A stretch of DNA of 23,345 nucleotides from an uncultured Bacillota bacterium (GTDB taxonomy: Bacteria; Bacillota_I; Bacilli_A; RFN20; CAG-826), in assembly GCA_949298295.1 (NCBI GenBank), contig CASFWS010000007.1, forward strand, positions 1 to 23,345, in the 5' to 3' direction. The notes beneath the pieces were generated by a model. It made no database searches. It was not told where the DNA came from and saw nothing but the letters and a program-made list of their open reading frames with translations. How positions within the stretch are numbered: position 1 is the stretch's first letter; every line of letters starts with the position of its first letter. The position numbers and the translations under genes are program-made. Below are positions 22,940 through 23,345 of the stretch, piece by piece.

Positions 22940-23345
22940 TCTTGCGTTCCTCCTCTCGCCTTAACGAATTCTTGATGCGGGTCGAGACAATCTTCGGCAT
23001 CTCGGCTTCCGGAGCCCTTTCGTCAAGAAGCCACGTGGAAGCATAATGGGTCGAGGAAAGCTCGTACATCGGGGGCTCTTCCTTGAAGTCCATGCCGATG
23101 GCATAGCGGCTCCGGAGGGCGAAGGCGTCGCCCTTCGGCGGGAAAAGCATGTTCGGCGGGGTGCCCGGGATCGCCTCGAGGCGCTCCTTGCTATCGACGT
23201 CGGGAATCGAGGAAAGGAGGGCCCAGGTATAGGGGTGGGCCGGGCGGAAGAAGATGTCCTCGGCGGTGCCGTACTCGACAATCTTCCCGGCATACATGAC
23301 GGCGACCCGGTCGGCCATGTTGGCGACGACGCCGAGGTCGTGGGT
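22926..23345 (-). CDS. oppD: Oligopeptide ABC transporter ATP-binding protein OppD (5' end outside window)
   Basis: Only the last 139 residues are inside the window; the frame continues beyond the right edge. The segment opens with the switch histidine in THDLGVVANMADRVAVMYAG, directly after where Walker B would lie. The oligopeptide-transporter C-terminal motif follows: HPYTWALLSSIPDVDS, then IPGTPPNML, and the GDAFALRSRY segment, which lacks the usual Cys of the F..RC motif. The C-terminus is rich in charged residues (RREEERKNG). Order oppD-oppF on the same strand is the normal operon arrangement; the permease genes should lie further upstream, outside the window. Confidence 0.92.
   Translation of the reverse strand, partial: THDLGVVANMADRVAVMYAGKIVEYGTAEDIFFRPAHPYTWALLSSIPDVDSKERLEAIPGTPPNMLFPPKGDAFALRSRYAIGMDFKEEPPMYELSSTHYASTWLLDERAPEAEMPKIVSTRIKNSLRREEERKNGLR

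Overview
The window looks like the chromosome of an anaerobic, host-associated member of the Bacillota (Bacilli/Erysipelotrichia-like). It is not a TGA=Trp mollicute: TGA is used as a stop at several tightly overlapping gene junctions. Evidence for Bacillota is the strong AGGAGG-type ribosome sites, CIRCE (HrcA) operators, a YfhO-family protein, a flavodiiron protein and an OppF with large coiled-coil insertions of the kind known from Mycoplasma-related lineages. Genus cannot be named from sequence alone. I see no insertion sequence, phage, CRISPR array, tRNA or rRNA. Coding density is very high and almost every gene lies on the minus strand. No gene-free stretch exceeds 300 bases.

Layout in minus-strand transcription order, from the right edge. 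(1) 23345-19019: the end of oppD, then oppF, a membrane protein of unknown function and a lipoprotein zinc protease of the M6 (immune inhibitor A-like) type, all overlapping. This looks like a peptide capture and uptake operon. (2) 19002-17982: a promoter, a small four-helix membrane protein, a perfect intrinsic terminator, and an EbsC/YbaK-like gene with an internal deletion. (3) 17876-17320: an hsp20 gene behind two tandem CIRCE operators, ending at a strong terminator. (4) 17309-16008: a flavodiiron protein gene with its own promoter, converging on a plus-strand M24 peptidase gene and sharing a bidirectional terminator with it. (5) 14686 to the left edge: a run of eleven closely packed minus-strand genes: glycosidase (GH2), HAD phosphatase, an arginine decarboxylase/agmatine deiminase fusion, N-carbamoylputrescine amidase, MntP-like manganese exporter, lipoprotein 5'-nucleotidase, patatin-like lipase, RluA pseudouridine synthase, a DUF1538 membrane protein, a double-domain P-II protein and the start of a large YfhO-like membrane protein.

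How the genes work together. The fusion protein plus the amidase encode the whole route arginine -> agmatine -> N-carbamoylputrescine -> putrescine in two overlapping genes. The P-II/DUF1538 pair looks like a membrane transporter with a dedicated cytoplasmic nucleotide sensor. The surface protease, oligopeptide ABC transporter, cytoplasmic M24 peptidase and surface 5'-nucleotidase fit a scavenging lifestyle. The flavodiiron protein and Hsp20 cover oxygen/NO and heat stress.

Most worth a second look: the decarboxylase-deiminase fusion; the tandem P-II protein next to the duplicated DUF1538 protein; two CIRCE sites before hsp20; a divergent promoter pair whose -10 boxes sit six bases before the start codons (probable leaderless mRNAs); a 33-residue single-helix ORF on the opposite strand with its own promoter-like sequence; and the deletion in the EbsC-like protein that removes the conserved lysine region.
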